In this document: in pieces, positions 16,101 through 23,224 of the stretch
How the letters are laid out: each line of letters begins with the position of its first letter
Position numbering within the stretch: the stretch's first letter is position 1
Virus record (IMG/VR): IMGVR_UViG_3300025141_000424
Location: 1-32,899 of that record
Reading direction: 5' to 3' (one strand)
Length of the DNA stretch: 32,899 nucleotides
From: a virus
Notes under the pieces: model-generated
Seen by the model: the letters and a program-made list of their open reading frames with translations, nothing else
Databases searched by the model: none
Told to the model about the DNA's origin: nothing
Program-made: the position numbers and the translations under genes

Positions 16101-16804
16101 ATCAAGTACTGGTAAAAGATTCAATTTCAGTTACGTCTACAAATCTTATAGAATCATTCGATGATGAGGACAAACGATTACCTACAGATGTTTACACTGA
16201 TCAGACCAGTGTTTCTAGCGCAAATTATAATAGCACAGTCTCACTAAATGGTGGGAATGCTGCGTATAATACTGGGCTGATAGTTTATAATGGAAAACTT
16301 AGGTCACCGCAAAATGCAGGTCTTGGAAGCGATCTAGGTGATTTTAGAGATGTTTCTGAATCGGGACCACTGGAAGCGCCTATAGGTAATCCTGATTATA
16401 GCAGTCTATCAACATCAACAAGAGTTTATTATAGATGGTTCCAAAATCCAAACGTGGCGTCTAAATCTAATTTCAGTATCAATATAAATGGTACCGGTAC
16501 AATTGTACCAAGTACTACTGCATTAACAGGTAATAACTTTAGAGTGTTTATGAAAATACCCTTAACCGGTGCATCAATGAGTACTGGCTATATGGATCTA
16601 GCTGCACCTTTTCAAACTGGGCAATATGCAGATGATGACGGGTGCTTAGACGGATCATTAACAAGCAATATAAGCGGTGGAGCATCAAACAACGGAACAT
16701 TTGGTGTAAAGTCTGTCGATCAAAATGAATATATAGTTATAAAGATTGTTGCAGACAAAACGTGGTCTGGTAATATTGACTCTATCACTCTTTCATGGTC
16801 GTAA
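13109..16804 (+). CDS. Large tail/fibre structural protein with internal tandem duplication
   Basis: 1231 residues, rich in Ser, Thr, Gly and Asn and almost free of Cys, a typical beta-structured virion protein. About 92 N-terminal residues, ending in a Pro-Ala hinge (APAPAPD), are followed by two copies of a ~560-residue unit (about 93-655 and 663-1231). Paired landmarks are LSFGAS/LSFGAS; GWNYARVQHILG/GWNYAKVVHTVG; YIEWVND/YVEWVND; LSGVKYF in copy 2 with MSGIKYF in copy 1; LRSP; GNPNYS/GNPDYS; FRVFFKLP/FRVFMKIP; NLSGGAT/NISGGAS; and NWTGNIENMSVSFG/TWSGNIDSITLSWS. The copies have diverged widely, so the duplication is old. Such units probably form tail-fibre or whisker shafts or receptor-contacting domains; that is inference. 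The start has only a weak Shine-Dalgarno (TTTTAGG). The next gene begins 9 nt after the stop. Confidence 0.75.
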   Translation: MSAVRVLESTGSSGSLQLSDGSGGFLSGSIVGNGVLINQANTVFQLTGTIGTAEDGTYTDGLFTDFTTTTPVGTAVDRFNEVLKALAPAPAPDLDDINSEQTGTTVYLSFGASNNQSSATPAYVSVGTSAGLGSAVDVNGIYQVATSSNNIRLGAFKLDTHVTGVLNADIAANSQGNNIQNYPDFSFGNGEVGTLRLDINGTGSYDIDLTSVLIGSGGSGLGTGSYKDANGSGFVFLSTPTTGTFSNGNPFNSFKHRTGKFVVAHQSQRNGWNYARVQHILGSSTVTTNYIEWVNDNNGDALAASGQGMVFTGSGSIYMSGIKYFRSGSGKYTVNIDNAYKYVYSNTPIDFTTSTSADHTSNAGFNMPDSAMPTIDTGAGETQTKQIQIATSSNVTVSDPGYFLNGTISANTTVTHPLKSNLTNGGSASTNQILCYNSSDNSTTINETFRGEDFRIVSSSYDTQGDVSGGTWDSEIHMTGSNTVYLNGLQFYREQLRSPKQTANGGNFSTLTNGPAGNPNYSGISGLRTFYRKFQNGGDSVRDFSYTLTGTGIIEDAGTTIGSDDKFRVFFKLPSNGTDNSGWMDAATQFIYSQTSDNDGGRIGPTFDDNLSGGATNHFSLGTGSIANGDFVLARIEADSNWTGNIENMSVSFGAVGTVEAAPNVNNIDIDTAGDAANLSFGASYPKSPFVNVGTIAGNSATDVNQNYQVAGNRYGVFGPTINAKVGTINETTTGTPGSGKENYPDNAFGGGNGNLGTLKLFVNNDSTPIHTTDLSSFGSGNSLTDGSGFNLSAAAAGEDTDDLPDYTKFYRTGTYTIASGSQQDGWNYAKVVHTVGGSDSTSTYVEWVNDISNPTLTFSQVTIGNFGSNSTTALSGVKYFVNPSGSFRMRASSFYKTVYSNGASAISFPSPDKATITEITGSGVGLQIRKVAGTSMGMPLLNTGVANAFDSDLVITASFTFDRNSSIPGGTAYTAAVTGRVNHPLKGDQTASTSTSNQVLVKDSISVTSTNLIESFDDEDKRLPTDVYTDQTSVSSANYNSTVSLNGGNAAYNTGLIVYNGKLRSPQNAGLGSDLGDFRDVSESGPLEAPIGNPDYSSLSTSTRVYYRWFQNPNVASKSNFSININGTGTIVPSTTALTGNNFRVFMKIPLTGASMSTGYMDLAAPFQTGQYADDDGCLDGSLTSNISGGASNNGTFGVKSVDQNEYIVIKIVADKTWSGNIDSITLSWS
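13385..15073 (+). repeat. Protein-level tandem duplication, copy 1
   Basis: Encodes residues about 93-655 of the 1231-residue structural protein. It aligns by eye with the second copy along its whole length, including the sequence of landmarks from LSFGAS to GNIENMSVSFG. Similarity is at protein level; the DNA has diverged. Confidence 0.75.
15095..16801 (+). repeat. Protein-level tandem duplication, copy 2
   Basis: Encodes residues about 663-1231 of the structural protein, from PNVNNIDIDTAGD to the C-terminal GNIDSITLSWS. It starts a few codons after the end of copy 1, so the duplication is tandem with a minimal linker. Confidence 0.75.
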
Positions 16805-16813
16805 GGATAAGAT

Positions 16814-17944
16814 ATGGCTTATAGCGCAAAAACAGAAAGACTGATATCAATAAAAAAGTTATCTGGTAAAGCGCAAACTTCTAACGATAAAGGTTTAATT
16901 AACGAAGGTTTGCCGTCAGGTGTAACAATAAGTTACGAGACTGTTTTTGGTGAACCGGTTCCTATTACAGCAGATCAAGGTGCAAATGCACTATATGCAA
17001 TTCTCACAGGGTCTGGTATAACAGGAAATGGTCAGGTTGAATATTTAAGATTCCAATCTAATTTTATTGCAGGAACAGTTGACAGCAGCGGCGGCCGCCA
17101 AGGTTTCCAGCTTAAACTTCCAGCAGATTACGAAGCCAACTCTAAAAATCCACTAGCAGGAACATATCCATTCATAAACAATCAAACCGTTAATATTACA
17201 TCAGGGGCACTGCAATTAATTCCTCCTTCATTTGCAATTGGATATGAAGCTAGACCGTATTACGGTGGTAATACAACAAAAGATAGCGGTGATAGAATAT
17301 TCTTAACAGATGTTAGAGACTGGTATATTGACTATTTTAATGGTGTTTTCTTCCAGCAAGATCCTCCTGGATCTGGTGACCATAATGACAATCCTGATTT
17401 TGTTCAAGGATACTTATATATAGGCAAGTTTCTGTCAGCATCACTTGCTGATGCTGGTGGAGGCTCTGCAGCCGGCGCAAATACACAGGTTCAATTTAAC
17501 GACGGCGGTTCAGCATTTGGCGCTAGCTCTAATTTTACATTTAATAAAACAACTAACACAGTCAAGACAAGTAACTTAACTGGCTCTTTGACAAAACTAG
17601 TAGATGGAACTAGTTATCTTGTTGCAGGTAATAGTATATCCATAACTTCACAGTCAAACGGATCGATACTATTATCAGCGCCTAATTTTGTTTTTAACGA
17701 ATTAATGACAGGTGCTGCTAACGGAACTAATACAAAATTTACTTTAAGTAAAACACCCACAGCAAATAAAAATGTATCAGTCTTCGTTAATGGTCAATTG
17801 CAAACACCAGCAACATCAATAACAGGGGCACCCTTCCAAGACTATTCAGTTACAGGATCAGTGGTATTTTTTATAACAGCTTCTATGCCACCAGAAGGTT
17901 CAATAATGATGGCAAACTACACAACAAACGATAACGTAACATAG
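16814..17944 (+). CDS. Tail structural protein with C-terminal FVNGQ domain
   Basis: 376 residues, beta-rich, almost without Cys. Residues 1-210 form an unrecognised domain (PPSFAIGYEARPYYGG, then DVRDWYIDYFNGVFFQQDP). A glycine linker GGGSAAGA leads to NTQVQFNDGGSAFGASSNFT (about 223-242), a stretch I have often seen at this place in phage tail-fibre proteins. The last 70 residues include VSVFVNGQLQTP and DYSVTGSVVFFITASMPPEG, a small domain also found at the C-terminus of the 625-residue protein encoded at 18363. It is probably part of the tail fibre or a fibre-attachment piece. Spacing to the preceding structural gene is 9 nt, with AAGGATAAG as ribosome site, so both are likely co-transcribed. 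Confidence 0.65.
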   Translation: MAYSAKTERLISIKKLSGKAQTSNDKGLINEGLPSGVTISYETVFGEPVPITADQGANALYAILTGSGITGNGQVEYLRFQSNFIAGTVDSSGGRQGFQLKLPADYEANSKNPLAGTYPFINNQTVNITSGALQLIPPSFAIGYEARPYYGGNTTKDSGDRIFLTDVRDWYIDYFNGVFFQQDPPGSGDHNDNPDFVQGYLYIGKFLSASLADAGGGSAAGANTQVQFNDGGSAFGASSNFTFNKTTNTVKTSNLTGSLTKLVDGTSYLVAGNSISITSQSNGSILLSAPNFVFNELMTGAANGTNTKFTLSKTPTANKNVSVFVNGQLQTPATSITGAPFQDYSVTGSVVFFITASMPPEGSIMMANYTTNDNVT

Positions 17945-17957
17945 AAAGGCGATAGTT

Positions 17958-18188
17958 ATGATCATGACAAAAACATTTCAGACTTCTGATATCGGTGTAG
18001 CCGCTTACGTTATGATGCGTGGGCTAAAACTTAAGTCTGCAACAAAAGAGCATAGAGGCAGATTTTTATTTATATTTGAAGATCAAAATGATGAAGGACA
18101 AAAACTTTCAGTTGATTTTGTAAATAGCGAAGCAGCACTCTTCGATGCACACATTAAGAATCTAAAAAATATTTTGTATAAGTCTTAA
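17958..18188 (+). CDS. Small conserved-type protein, DUF5659-like
   Basis: 76 residues from the ATG at 17958, 8 nt after AAAGG. The layout TFQTSDIGVAAYVMMRGLKL, then GRFLFIFED and VDFVNSEAALFDAHIKNLK, resembles small proteins I know as DUF5659: a helix 'F-x-T-x-D-x-x-x-A-A-Y', a beta hairpin with F-x-F-x-D, then a C-terminal helix. Function is unknown for that family. It ends the fibre operon; a weak hairpin follows. An in-frame second ATG at 17964 could also serve as start. Confidence 0.6.
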   Translation: MIMTKTFQTSDIGVAAYVMMRGLKLKSATKEHRGRFLFIFEDQNDEGQKLSVDFVNSEAALFDAHIKNLKNILYKS

Positions 18189-18205
18189 TTGTTAAGATAA
18201 TTAGT

Positions 18206-18236
18206 TATGAACTTGATATATAAGTTCGTATTTCAA
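18206..18236 (+). terminator. Weak terminator-like hairpin after the fibre operon
   Basis: TATGAACTT (18206-18214) pairs with AAGTTCGTA (18222-18230) over 9 bp with one G-U pair and a 7-nt loop, followed by the short TTTC-AATT rather than a proper T tract. Termination is possible but inefficient. Confidence 0.3.
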
Positions 18237-18362
18237 TTGGATCGAGTGTAACTCTCTAATTTTTAAAATAAGTTTTGTTTTTCTGTAGTTTTGTTGATAT
18301 TTAAGTTATGTAATTTAAACATAAAGCCAATGACAATGACACAAACAAATTAAGGAGAAATA
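18237..18362 (+). promoter_or_regulatory. Leader region of the 625-residue virion gene
   Basis: This is part of the largest non-coding gap (18189-18362, 174 nt). It holds no ORF. The inverted repeat TTATGT (18306-18311) / ACATAA (18319-18324) with a 7-nt loop lies 39 nt upstream of the ATG, and AAGGAG (18352-18357) is the ribosome site. No convincing -10/-35 pair is seen, but a leader this long plus a strong terminator downstream suggests an independent, heavily transcribed unit. Confidence 0.3.
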
Positions 18363-20240
18363 ATGGCTAATCCAAGAACACAAATTCGTCAACAGCAACT
18401 TACGGGTTCGACTGTAGACATTAAGGCACGACTTGACAATACTGCCACAATTAACAACAATCAACCTGGGCTTGCTTCTGCACTAACAGGATCTTCACAG
18501 CTAGATCTTTTTGGTTACGTAGGTGCTGCACTGCACAGAATTCACGGTGCTGCCAGTGACGAGCCTTTTAACAATCAAGCAGGTGAATTATCTGACGGTG
18601 CTCAAGTACGTGTTAAATATACTAATGGTGGTGATACAACAATCCGAGGTGACGGTGGGGCAATAGATCTTACTATTAACGATTCTCTAGTAAGAGCACA
18701 TGATAATTTTCAAGTTGACGGTGATACGACGATATTAGGAAATTTAAAAGTAACTGGAGATACCACTACAACTTATATCACATCATCAGTTGTAGAATTT
18801 CAAGATCCTATGATGGTCACAAACGCTGCAGACATGTCAACAGCAGAAAATGTTGCAAAAGCAAGAAAAGCCGGTACTTCTTTCTTAAGTGCTTCTGCTG
18901 ATATTGAAGCTGCTGCAGGTACACAAGGATATGATTATGGTGTGCTTGGTAAACGTGCACTAGGCTACTCTGCTGGTGCAGGTGCTTCTAATAGTGCTGG
19001 TCAAGCTGCTAGCGCAATTAAGTCTAGAGGTCATATGCTCGAAGGTGCAAACCTTGTATTTGAAGATACAGGCAATACTAAGATCGGTGCTCCTTTAGGT
19101 GTATTTAAGACAACAGCGCTTGGTAGTACTATCGACGATACCGGTACTGCACAAACTCTTACCTTGGATACAGTACCACGTCCGGGTGTAAATCCAGCTG
19201 ATTTACTTGGAGCACACTTGGGTGCTTATGTTTTATTGTCATCATCTCACGCTCCCGCAGAGTGGCCAAAACGATTTGGTGTAATCCAATCTGCTAATCC
19301 AGCAACCAACGAAGTTACAATTAAGCCACTTATATCTACTGAGACATATGATGGTCTTGGATTATCTGGTAATATACAACAACCAGCCATGCAAGACGGC
19401 AGAGGTTCTATTCAGTTGCTTTCTGCATATGCTGGAACTATTTTCGATAAGGAAGAGTACGAATTTCATCACGCAGCTGCTGCTATCACCGGTTCTGGTG
19501 ATAACAAGTTCATTTCAGGTTCAGCAAACGTCATGCTCTATGGTGGTGTTAAATCTGCTAGAATGGCACTAATGGAAAATAATGTCATATCCGGATCGAG
19601 AAATGTTGGTCAGTTTGACTGGGTTCCTGAAGCTACAGGTGCAACAAAGGCATATGTTACACTTAAGTCGATTGATAGCGAAGATTTGCTTCTCAAGTCA
19701 GCTGGTGATCTCATATTAAGTGGTACGTCTGCTGTTCAATTTGTTACAAACAATGGTGGTTCAATAACTCTTCCTGCTGCTGATGGAACGGTAGATCAAG
19801 TAATGATAACAAACGGTGCTGGAGCTTTGAGCTTTGATGACGTAGGTAATCTAATTCCTGCTCTTGCGCGCTCTGTGTTTAAGGTCAAGACAGGTGTTTC
19901 AATTGCTGCTGGTTTGAATAGTCTTATCTTGACAGGTGCTTTGGCCTCTGCTGTTGATGACTCTGAACATTTCGTCCAGCTACAAACTGCGGGTGTTGAT
20001 TCTAACATTGCTGATAAGATCAACGAATTAACAGATGTACAACTTTTTAACAGAGTCTCAGTATTTGTTAACGGTCAGCTTCTTGCGAGTGGATCTGGAA
20101 CAGCTGCTGGTGTCACAGCAGGTGCTGATTATACACTTAAGCGTATTAATGCATCAGTACCTCCTCAAATCTCTGGTTCGTTTGCTTTCGATCTTGAAGA
20201 AGATGATATCATCACAATCGTTGCTCAAGCAGTTAGCTAA
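18363..20240 (+). CDS. Major-type tail/fibre structural protein, separately terminated
   Basis: 625 residues, Ala/Gly/Ser/Thr-rich. It begins MANPRTQIRQQQLTGSTVD. Residues about 118-145 (FQVDGDTTILGNLKVTGDTT) are the 'V-x-G-x-x-T-I-x-G-N-L-x-V-x-G' strands common in phage fibre and tail-adhesin proteins, followed by a helical Ala-rich stretch (170-220). The C-terminus carries the FVNGQLLASG ... ADYTL ... DDIITIVAQA domain also present at the end of the 17944 protein. Codon use differs from its neighbours: GCT, GGT and CTT are frequent and the base composition is less AT-rich, as in highly expressed genes. With its own leader and the strongest terminator after it, this looks like an abundant virion protein. 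The exact virion location cannot be read. Confidence 0.65.
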   Translation: MANPRTQIRQQQLTGSTVDIKARLDNTATINNNQPGLASALTGSSQLDLFGYVGAALHRIHGAASDEPFNNQAGELSDGAQVRVKYTNGGDTTIRGDGGAIDLTINDSLVRAHDNFQVDGDTTILGNLKVTGDTTTTYITSSVVEFQDPMMVTNAADMSTAENVAKARKAGTSFLSASADIEAAAGTQGYDYGVLGKRALGYSAGAGASNSAGQAASAIKSRGHMLEGANLVFEDTGNTKIGAPLGVFKTTALGSTIDDTGTAQTLTLDTVPRPGVNPADLLGAHLGAYVLLSSSHAPAEWPKRFGVIQSANPATNEVTIKPLISTETYDGLGLSGNIQQPAMQDGRGSIQLLSAYAGTIFDKEEYEFHHAAAAITGSGDNKFISGSANVMLYGGVKSARMALMENNVISGSRNVGQFDWVPEATGATKAYVTLKSIDSEDLLLKSAGDLILSGTSAVQFVTNNGGSITLPAADGTVDQVMITNGAGALSFDDVGNLIPALARSVFKVKTGVSIAAGLNSLILTGALASAVDDSEHFVQLQTAGVDSNIADKINELTDVQLFNRVSVFVNGQLLASGSGTAAGVTAGADYTLKRINASVPPQISGSFAFDLEEDDIITIVAQAVS

Positions 20241-20265
20241 AAGTTAACAGCTTAGGATTTTAATT

Positions 20266-20300
20266 AAAGAACACGGTTTACGAATCGTGTTCTTTTTTTT
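20266..20300 (+). terminator. Strong intrinsic terminator
   Basis: AAAGAACACGGTT (20266-20278) pairs with AATCGTGTTCTTT (20283-20295), 13 bp with one G-U pair and a TACG loop. A run of eight T (20293-20300) overlaps the end of the stem. It lies 25 nt after the stop of the 625-residue virion protein. Confidence 0.88.
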
Positions 20301-20325
20301 ATAATTGATTTATTTTGGAGGTATC

Positions 20326-20664
20326 ATGGAGATAAAATTAGAAGATCTTAAAAATTATAAAGTTGATGAAAACAAAGTTGTCACTCCTGCTGATGTCAAG
20401 CATATTGAAAACTATAGACAGCTTATTAAATTTTTTGAGAGCGCACTAACAGATGCGACGCACGAAGGAAAGACAGACTTTCCAAAGCTATTAGGGGCTA
20501 GTATTCAGTGCATACGTTATCTTGACGGGATTGTAAGTAGCTATGACATAGAACTTTTATCTACAAGAAATGCAAATAGCTTAATTGACACCATAATTAA
20601 GAATAATACACCCATAATAATGGGAAACGAAGAATCGGAACAAGACCTAAAAAGCAAAGAATAA
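20326..20664 (+). CDS. Unknown small helical protein
   Basis: 112 residues from the ATG at 20326; TGGAGG (20316-20321) supports this start over an in-frame TTG at 20305. The sequence is charged and mostly helical (MEIKLEDLKNYKVDENKVV, then KHIENYRQLIKFFESAL), with one Cys and an acidic tail EESEQDLKSKE. It has no membrane segment and no motif I recognise. It follows a strong terminator and begins a run of small, tightly packed virion-type genes. Confidence 0.65.
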   Translation: MEIKLEDLKNYKVDENKVVTPADVKHIENYRQLIKFFESALTDATHEGKTDFPKLLGASIQCIRYLDGIVSSYDIELLSTRNANSLIDTIIKNNTPIIMGNEESEQDLKSKE

Positions 20665-20700
20665 TTGGCACACGACCACCTAGCTTGAAAGAGAGAAGAA

Positions 20701-21138
20701 ATGCCCGACGCGCAAGTAAAATTAGTAAAGACAGTAAATTTCGGAAAAGGTCTTGCTGACCGTGTCGGTAATGTGTTTTATTCTATCTACGACTCTTTGG
20801 GATCATCTGACACATTTAGGTTGAGTACCGGTATATATCAATTAGGCACCGGCACAGGCGTCTACGGCGCACAACTCACGCTGAATCAATCGTTTAGTGG
20901 CTCAATTCTTTGGGAGGTCACGGCTTCAAACGGTAACATAGTTTTTGCCAATGAAGAAGTTGAAACTGATCAGAAAGTGACAAGACACTTTACAAATGGT
21001 CGATGGCTTATTGATGAGAATACACACGAAATGATATTCTATCAAGAGGACAACACAACAGAAATGGGAAGATTTGATCTTAAAGACAAAGATGGGTCTG
21101 CAGCTTTTCAAGATGTTTTTGAACGGACAAGAAAGTAG
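20701..21138 (+). CDS. Small tail accessory protein
   Basis: 145 residues. The N-terminus (VKLVKTVNFGKGLADRVGNV) and an early beta region precede the part I recognise: TNGRWLIDENTHEMIFYQED and NTTEMGRFDLKDKDG (about 99-135). The pattern G-x-W-x-I-x-x-N-x-x-x-M-I-F-Y, then T-E-x-x-R-F-D/N-L, followed by a C-terminal E-R-T/V-R is common in small tail proteins of phage structural operons. The exact role is unknown. The gene directly abuts the next start (TAG-ATG). The ribosome site is GAGAGAAG. Confidence 0.6.
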   Translation: MPDAQVKLVKTVNFGKGLADRVGNVFYSIYDSLGSSDTFRLSTGIYQLGTGTGVYGAQLTLNQSFSGSILWEVTASNGNIVFANEEVETDQKVTRHFTNGRWLIDENTHEMIFYQEDNTTEMGRFDLKDKDGSAAFQDVFERTRK

Positions 21139-21480
21139 ATGTCTGTTTCTCCAATCGTTACACGAGGAATGGGTATAAGTCAGGCACTAGTTACACAAGG
21201 TTTTAGACCTGCGATTGTTGTTGTTGTTGCTGAGAGAATTAGACGTCGCAGAAGAGGTGAGGATGACGCTGATGATGATAGTGAATATGATGAATATAAA
21301 ATATCAGCATTTCTTGTTGAAGTTAATGGAAAAGAATTTGAGAATCCGATAATTAGTAAGGTCGAAAGAATATTTGAGACGCATGTTAAAACAAAAGTAG
21401 ATGCAGACCCAACAGAAGTCAAACATAAAAAGAATAAAGATTTTAGAGTTTGGGTATCAGGATTAAAAATTAGGAGATAA
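21139..21480 (+). CDS. Small virion-type protein (VTRGMG N-terminus)
   Basis: 113 residues. The start SVSPIVTRGMGISQALVTQG is a pattern I know from short phage tail/structural proteins ('I-V-T-R-G-L-G ... L-I-T-x-G-F'), followed by a hydrophobic VVVVAE and a basic run RIRRRRR (33-39). An acidic run (EDDADDD, 41-47) comes right after. The C-terminal half has alternating strands and many Lys/Glu. Lys/Arg and Asp/Glu blocks this close suggest an interaction surface; no enzymatic motif is present. It starts at the base after the previous stop, with no clear Shine-Dalgarno, so translation is probably coupled. Confidence 0.6.
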   Translation: MSVSPIVTRGMGISQALVTQGFRPAIVVVVAERIRRRRRGEDDADDDSEYDEYKISAFLVEVNGKEFENPIISKVERIFETHVKTKVDADPTEVKHKKNKDFRVWVSGLKIRR

Positions 21481-21481
21481 G

Positions 21482-21991
21482 ATGACCCCTGTTGATTTGA
21501 TGTTAGATGAAGATAATGAATTAAGATTTAAGGTAAACATTACCAGTTCTAGACCAGGAGAATCTTCTTGCCGACTTATGATAGAATCAGGAGGCGTTCA
21601 ATACGGTTTTAAAGGATCAGCAACTACAGATGGTGAGATATCTGTTACAATACCTCCGTTAAAAAACATATTGAATGAAGGTATATACGAAACAAAATTA
21701 GAAGTCATAGTTGATGACAAGCTATTTGTTCCACTCGAAATGAAGATAAATTTAGAAAAATCAGTTGCAGTCACAGCTGAAGCGGTTATTCGGACGCCTA
21801 AAAAGCAAAAAGTTGAAGCATCTGCTGTTCTTGTGGAAGCACCAAGAGTTTTGAAAAATCCTAAGTATCATAAACAACAACCTGAACAACAAGATAAAAA
21901 AGAAAAGATTGAAGAAAATAATGAGACAGTGACACTAAGCTCAAAGCAAATTCTTGACTTAATTAAACAAATCAAAAGCAATAAGGGTTAA
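21482..21991 (+). CDS. Unknown beta-domain protein with charged tail, virion block
   Basis: 169 residues. Residues 1-95 look like one beta-sandwich (LRFKVNITSSRPGESSCRLM, YETKLEVIVDDKLFVPLEMK). A linker rich in Lys, Glu and Gln (105-150) follows, with a terminal helix KQILDLIKQIKSNKG. I associate this kind of sequence with T4-like scaffold or head-accessory proteins of marine phages, but cannot place it. GGAG 8 nt upstream supports the start. Two small genes follow in the same operon. Confidence 0.6.
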   Translation: MTPVDLMLDEDNELRFKVNITSSRPGESSCRLMIESGGVQYGFKGSATTDGEISVTIPPLKNILNEGIYETKLEVIVDDKLFVPLEMKINLEKSVAVTAEAVIRTPKKQKVEASAVLVEAPRVLKNPKYHKQQPEQQDKKEKIEENNETVTLSSKQILDLIKQIKSNKG

Positions 21992-21993
21992 AA

Positions 21994-22200
21994 ATGATTG
22001 AAAATATACTAACACTATATCTTGCAATAGCAGCAGCAACTTATATTAATTTAGTATGCAGTAATTTTCTTTACTTAGCAATTAGATTCGGCATCAATAA
22101 CAAAGATCGCGCTAAGATTGATAAAAAGGTTGAAGTTTTGAACGATTCTAAAAAGTATTCTATTGCCTGGCCTTATGTTTTATACTTGTTATTAAGATAA
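21994..22200 (+). CDS. Small membrane protein
   Basis: 68 residues. A hydrophobic segment spans about 4-32 (LTLYLAIAAATYINLVCSNF), a basic loop lies at 33-45, and a second shorter hydrophobic stretch (PYVLYLLLR) is at the C-terminus. Size and layout would suit a holin or an accessory lysis protein, but it lies far from the endolysin and lacks any signature, so the role stays open. Spacing is 2 nt after the previous stop and 0 nt before the next start. Confidence 0.55.
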   Translation: MIENILTLYLAIAAATYINLVCSNFLYLAIRFGINNKDRAKIDKKVEVLNDSKKYSIAWPYVLYLLLR

Positions 22201-22956
22201 ATGTACAATCAAAAGTATGTTCTTTTAGTAACAGAAATTCGATCACTGATGCAAACCCATAAAGCACTTAAGGAAGTCGTTGAATCAGCAGAGGCAGACT
22301 TACGCTGGAGGTTAGCAGAGCTGTACAAGACAGTCAATCAAGAAGATGAACAAAAGTATATCGATCTGTCTGGCATGCAAGGTTTTCTAACTACAACAGA
22401 AACAAAACTTGAATTGAAAAAAACTTCTAGAGAACAATCACCTAACACGCAGTCAAGAATGTTAGATCAACAAGGCTCTAGTAAAAAAGAACCCGACCAG
22501 CCATGGGCAAAGTCATTATACCGACGTGCAGTTAAACGTTGTCATCCCGACACTATTAGGGTTAATGACAAAGAGTATAAAGAAGAACTAGTTGCAATCT
22601 ATAAAGACATTACAGAAGCTTACAGTAATAACATATTAGACGAATTAATGGTTGAAACGTACAAGGTGTTTGTCAAACCTAAAGAGATAATAGCCGAACA
22701 AATCCAGATATTGGAGGCTTCATCTAAAAATTGTAAAAAAGAAATGGCGGTATTATATCAGACAAAAGGTTACACATGGTCTGCACTTACAGAAGAAGAA
22801 AAAGAGTTATTTTTAGTTAATTTTATGAAACAACAGGGTATCAGATTTGTTGACAAGTTTAAAATTAAAGAAGTACTAAGCAGGAAGCCAAAGGCAAGAA
22901 AAGCAGGAGAGCGACCTAAAAATAATTTAAGAGAGCGTGTAAAAGGTAAAAAATAG
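22201..22956 (+). CDS. J-domain (DnaJ-like) protein
   Basis: 251 residues. A helical N-terminus (1-75, probably coiled coil) and a Ser/Gln-rich linker precede a J-domain fragment at about 102-145: LYRRAVKRCHPDTIR, with H115-P116-D117, the motif that stimulates the ATPase of DnaK/Hsp70, then the acidic helix VAIYKDITEAYSNN. The C-terminus (150-251) is charged and helical, ending in a very basic tail (KPKARKAGERPKNNLRERVK). There are no zinc-finger or G/F-rich regions, so it is a type III J-protein that would bring host DnaK to a phage client, perhaps during assembly or replication. It starts immediately after the previous stop, with a weak ribosome site. Confidence 0.75.
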   Translation: MYNQKYVLLVTEIRSLMQTHKALKEVVESAEADLRWRLAELYKTVNQEDEQKYIDLSGMQGFLTTTETKLELKKTSREQSPNTQSRMLDQQGSSKKEPDQPWAKSLYRRAVKRCHPDTIRVNDKEYKEELVAIYKDITEAYSNNILDELMVETYKVFVKPKEIIAEQIQILEASSKNCKKEMAVLYQTKGYTWSALTEEEKELFLVNFMKQQGIRFVDKFKIKEVLSRKPKARKAGERPKNNLRERVKGKK

Positions 22957-22959
22957 TTG

Positions 22960-22965
22960 TATAAT
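22960..22965 (+). promoter_or_regulatory. TATAAT -10 element of the nucleotide cluster
   Basis: TTGTATAATGC with TATAAT at 22960-22965, 31 nt upstream of the ATG at 22997. The J-domain stop codon (22954-22956) lies just before it. I find no -35 box at the standard distance, as with the other -10-only sites in this window. Confidence 0.4.
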
Positions 22966-22996
22966 GCTTTAGAATACTATTCTTAAAGGAGAAAAT

Positions 22997-23224
22997 ATGA
23001 CTTATCAATTATCAGATCAAATCATTGCAGAGGTATCTAGACTTCTTCAAGTTGCTATTTTAACTGGGACTGACGTTGTTGACAATCTTAGACTTTTAGA
23101 AGTCCAAGAAGATTCAGGACAAGAAGGTATCTTAGTTTTAACTGATGCTTATACAGAACGTGCTGAGAGCAATATTAATAAAATGTTGTCAGAAGTACAA
23201 GGTGGAAGAGGTGAAGATGAGTAG
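22997..23224 (+). CDS. Conserved-type small phage protein, unknown function
   Basis: 75 residues with strong AAAGGAG. The sequence (MTYQLSDQIIAEVSRLLQVA, ILTGTDVVDNLRLLEV) is helical then beta. I recall similar short proteins in large marine phages ('L-L-Q-x-A-I-L-T-G-T-D-V-x-D-N-L-R'), where function is also unknown. It ends in a charged EVQGGRGEDE tail; the gene for the NTP-pyrophosphatase-like protein starts inside its last codons. Confidence 0.65.
   Translation: MTYQLSDQIIAEVSRLLQVAILTGTDVVDNLRLLEVQEDSGQEGILVLTDAYTERAESNINKMLSEVQGGRGEDE

Noticed and set aside
22963-22980. ATGCTTTA as a T4 MotA box for a middle promoter
   Set aside because: The only -10-like sequence downstream (TACTAT) is 4 nt away instead of the ~12 expected, and a better TATAAT overlaps the box itself.
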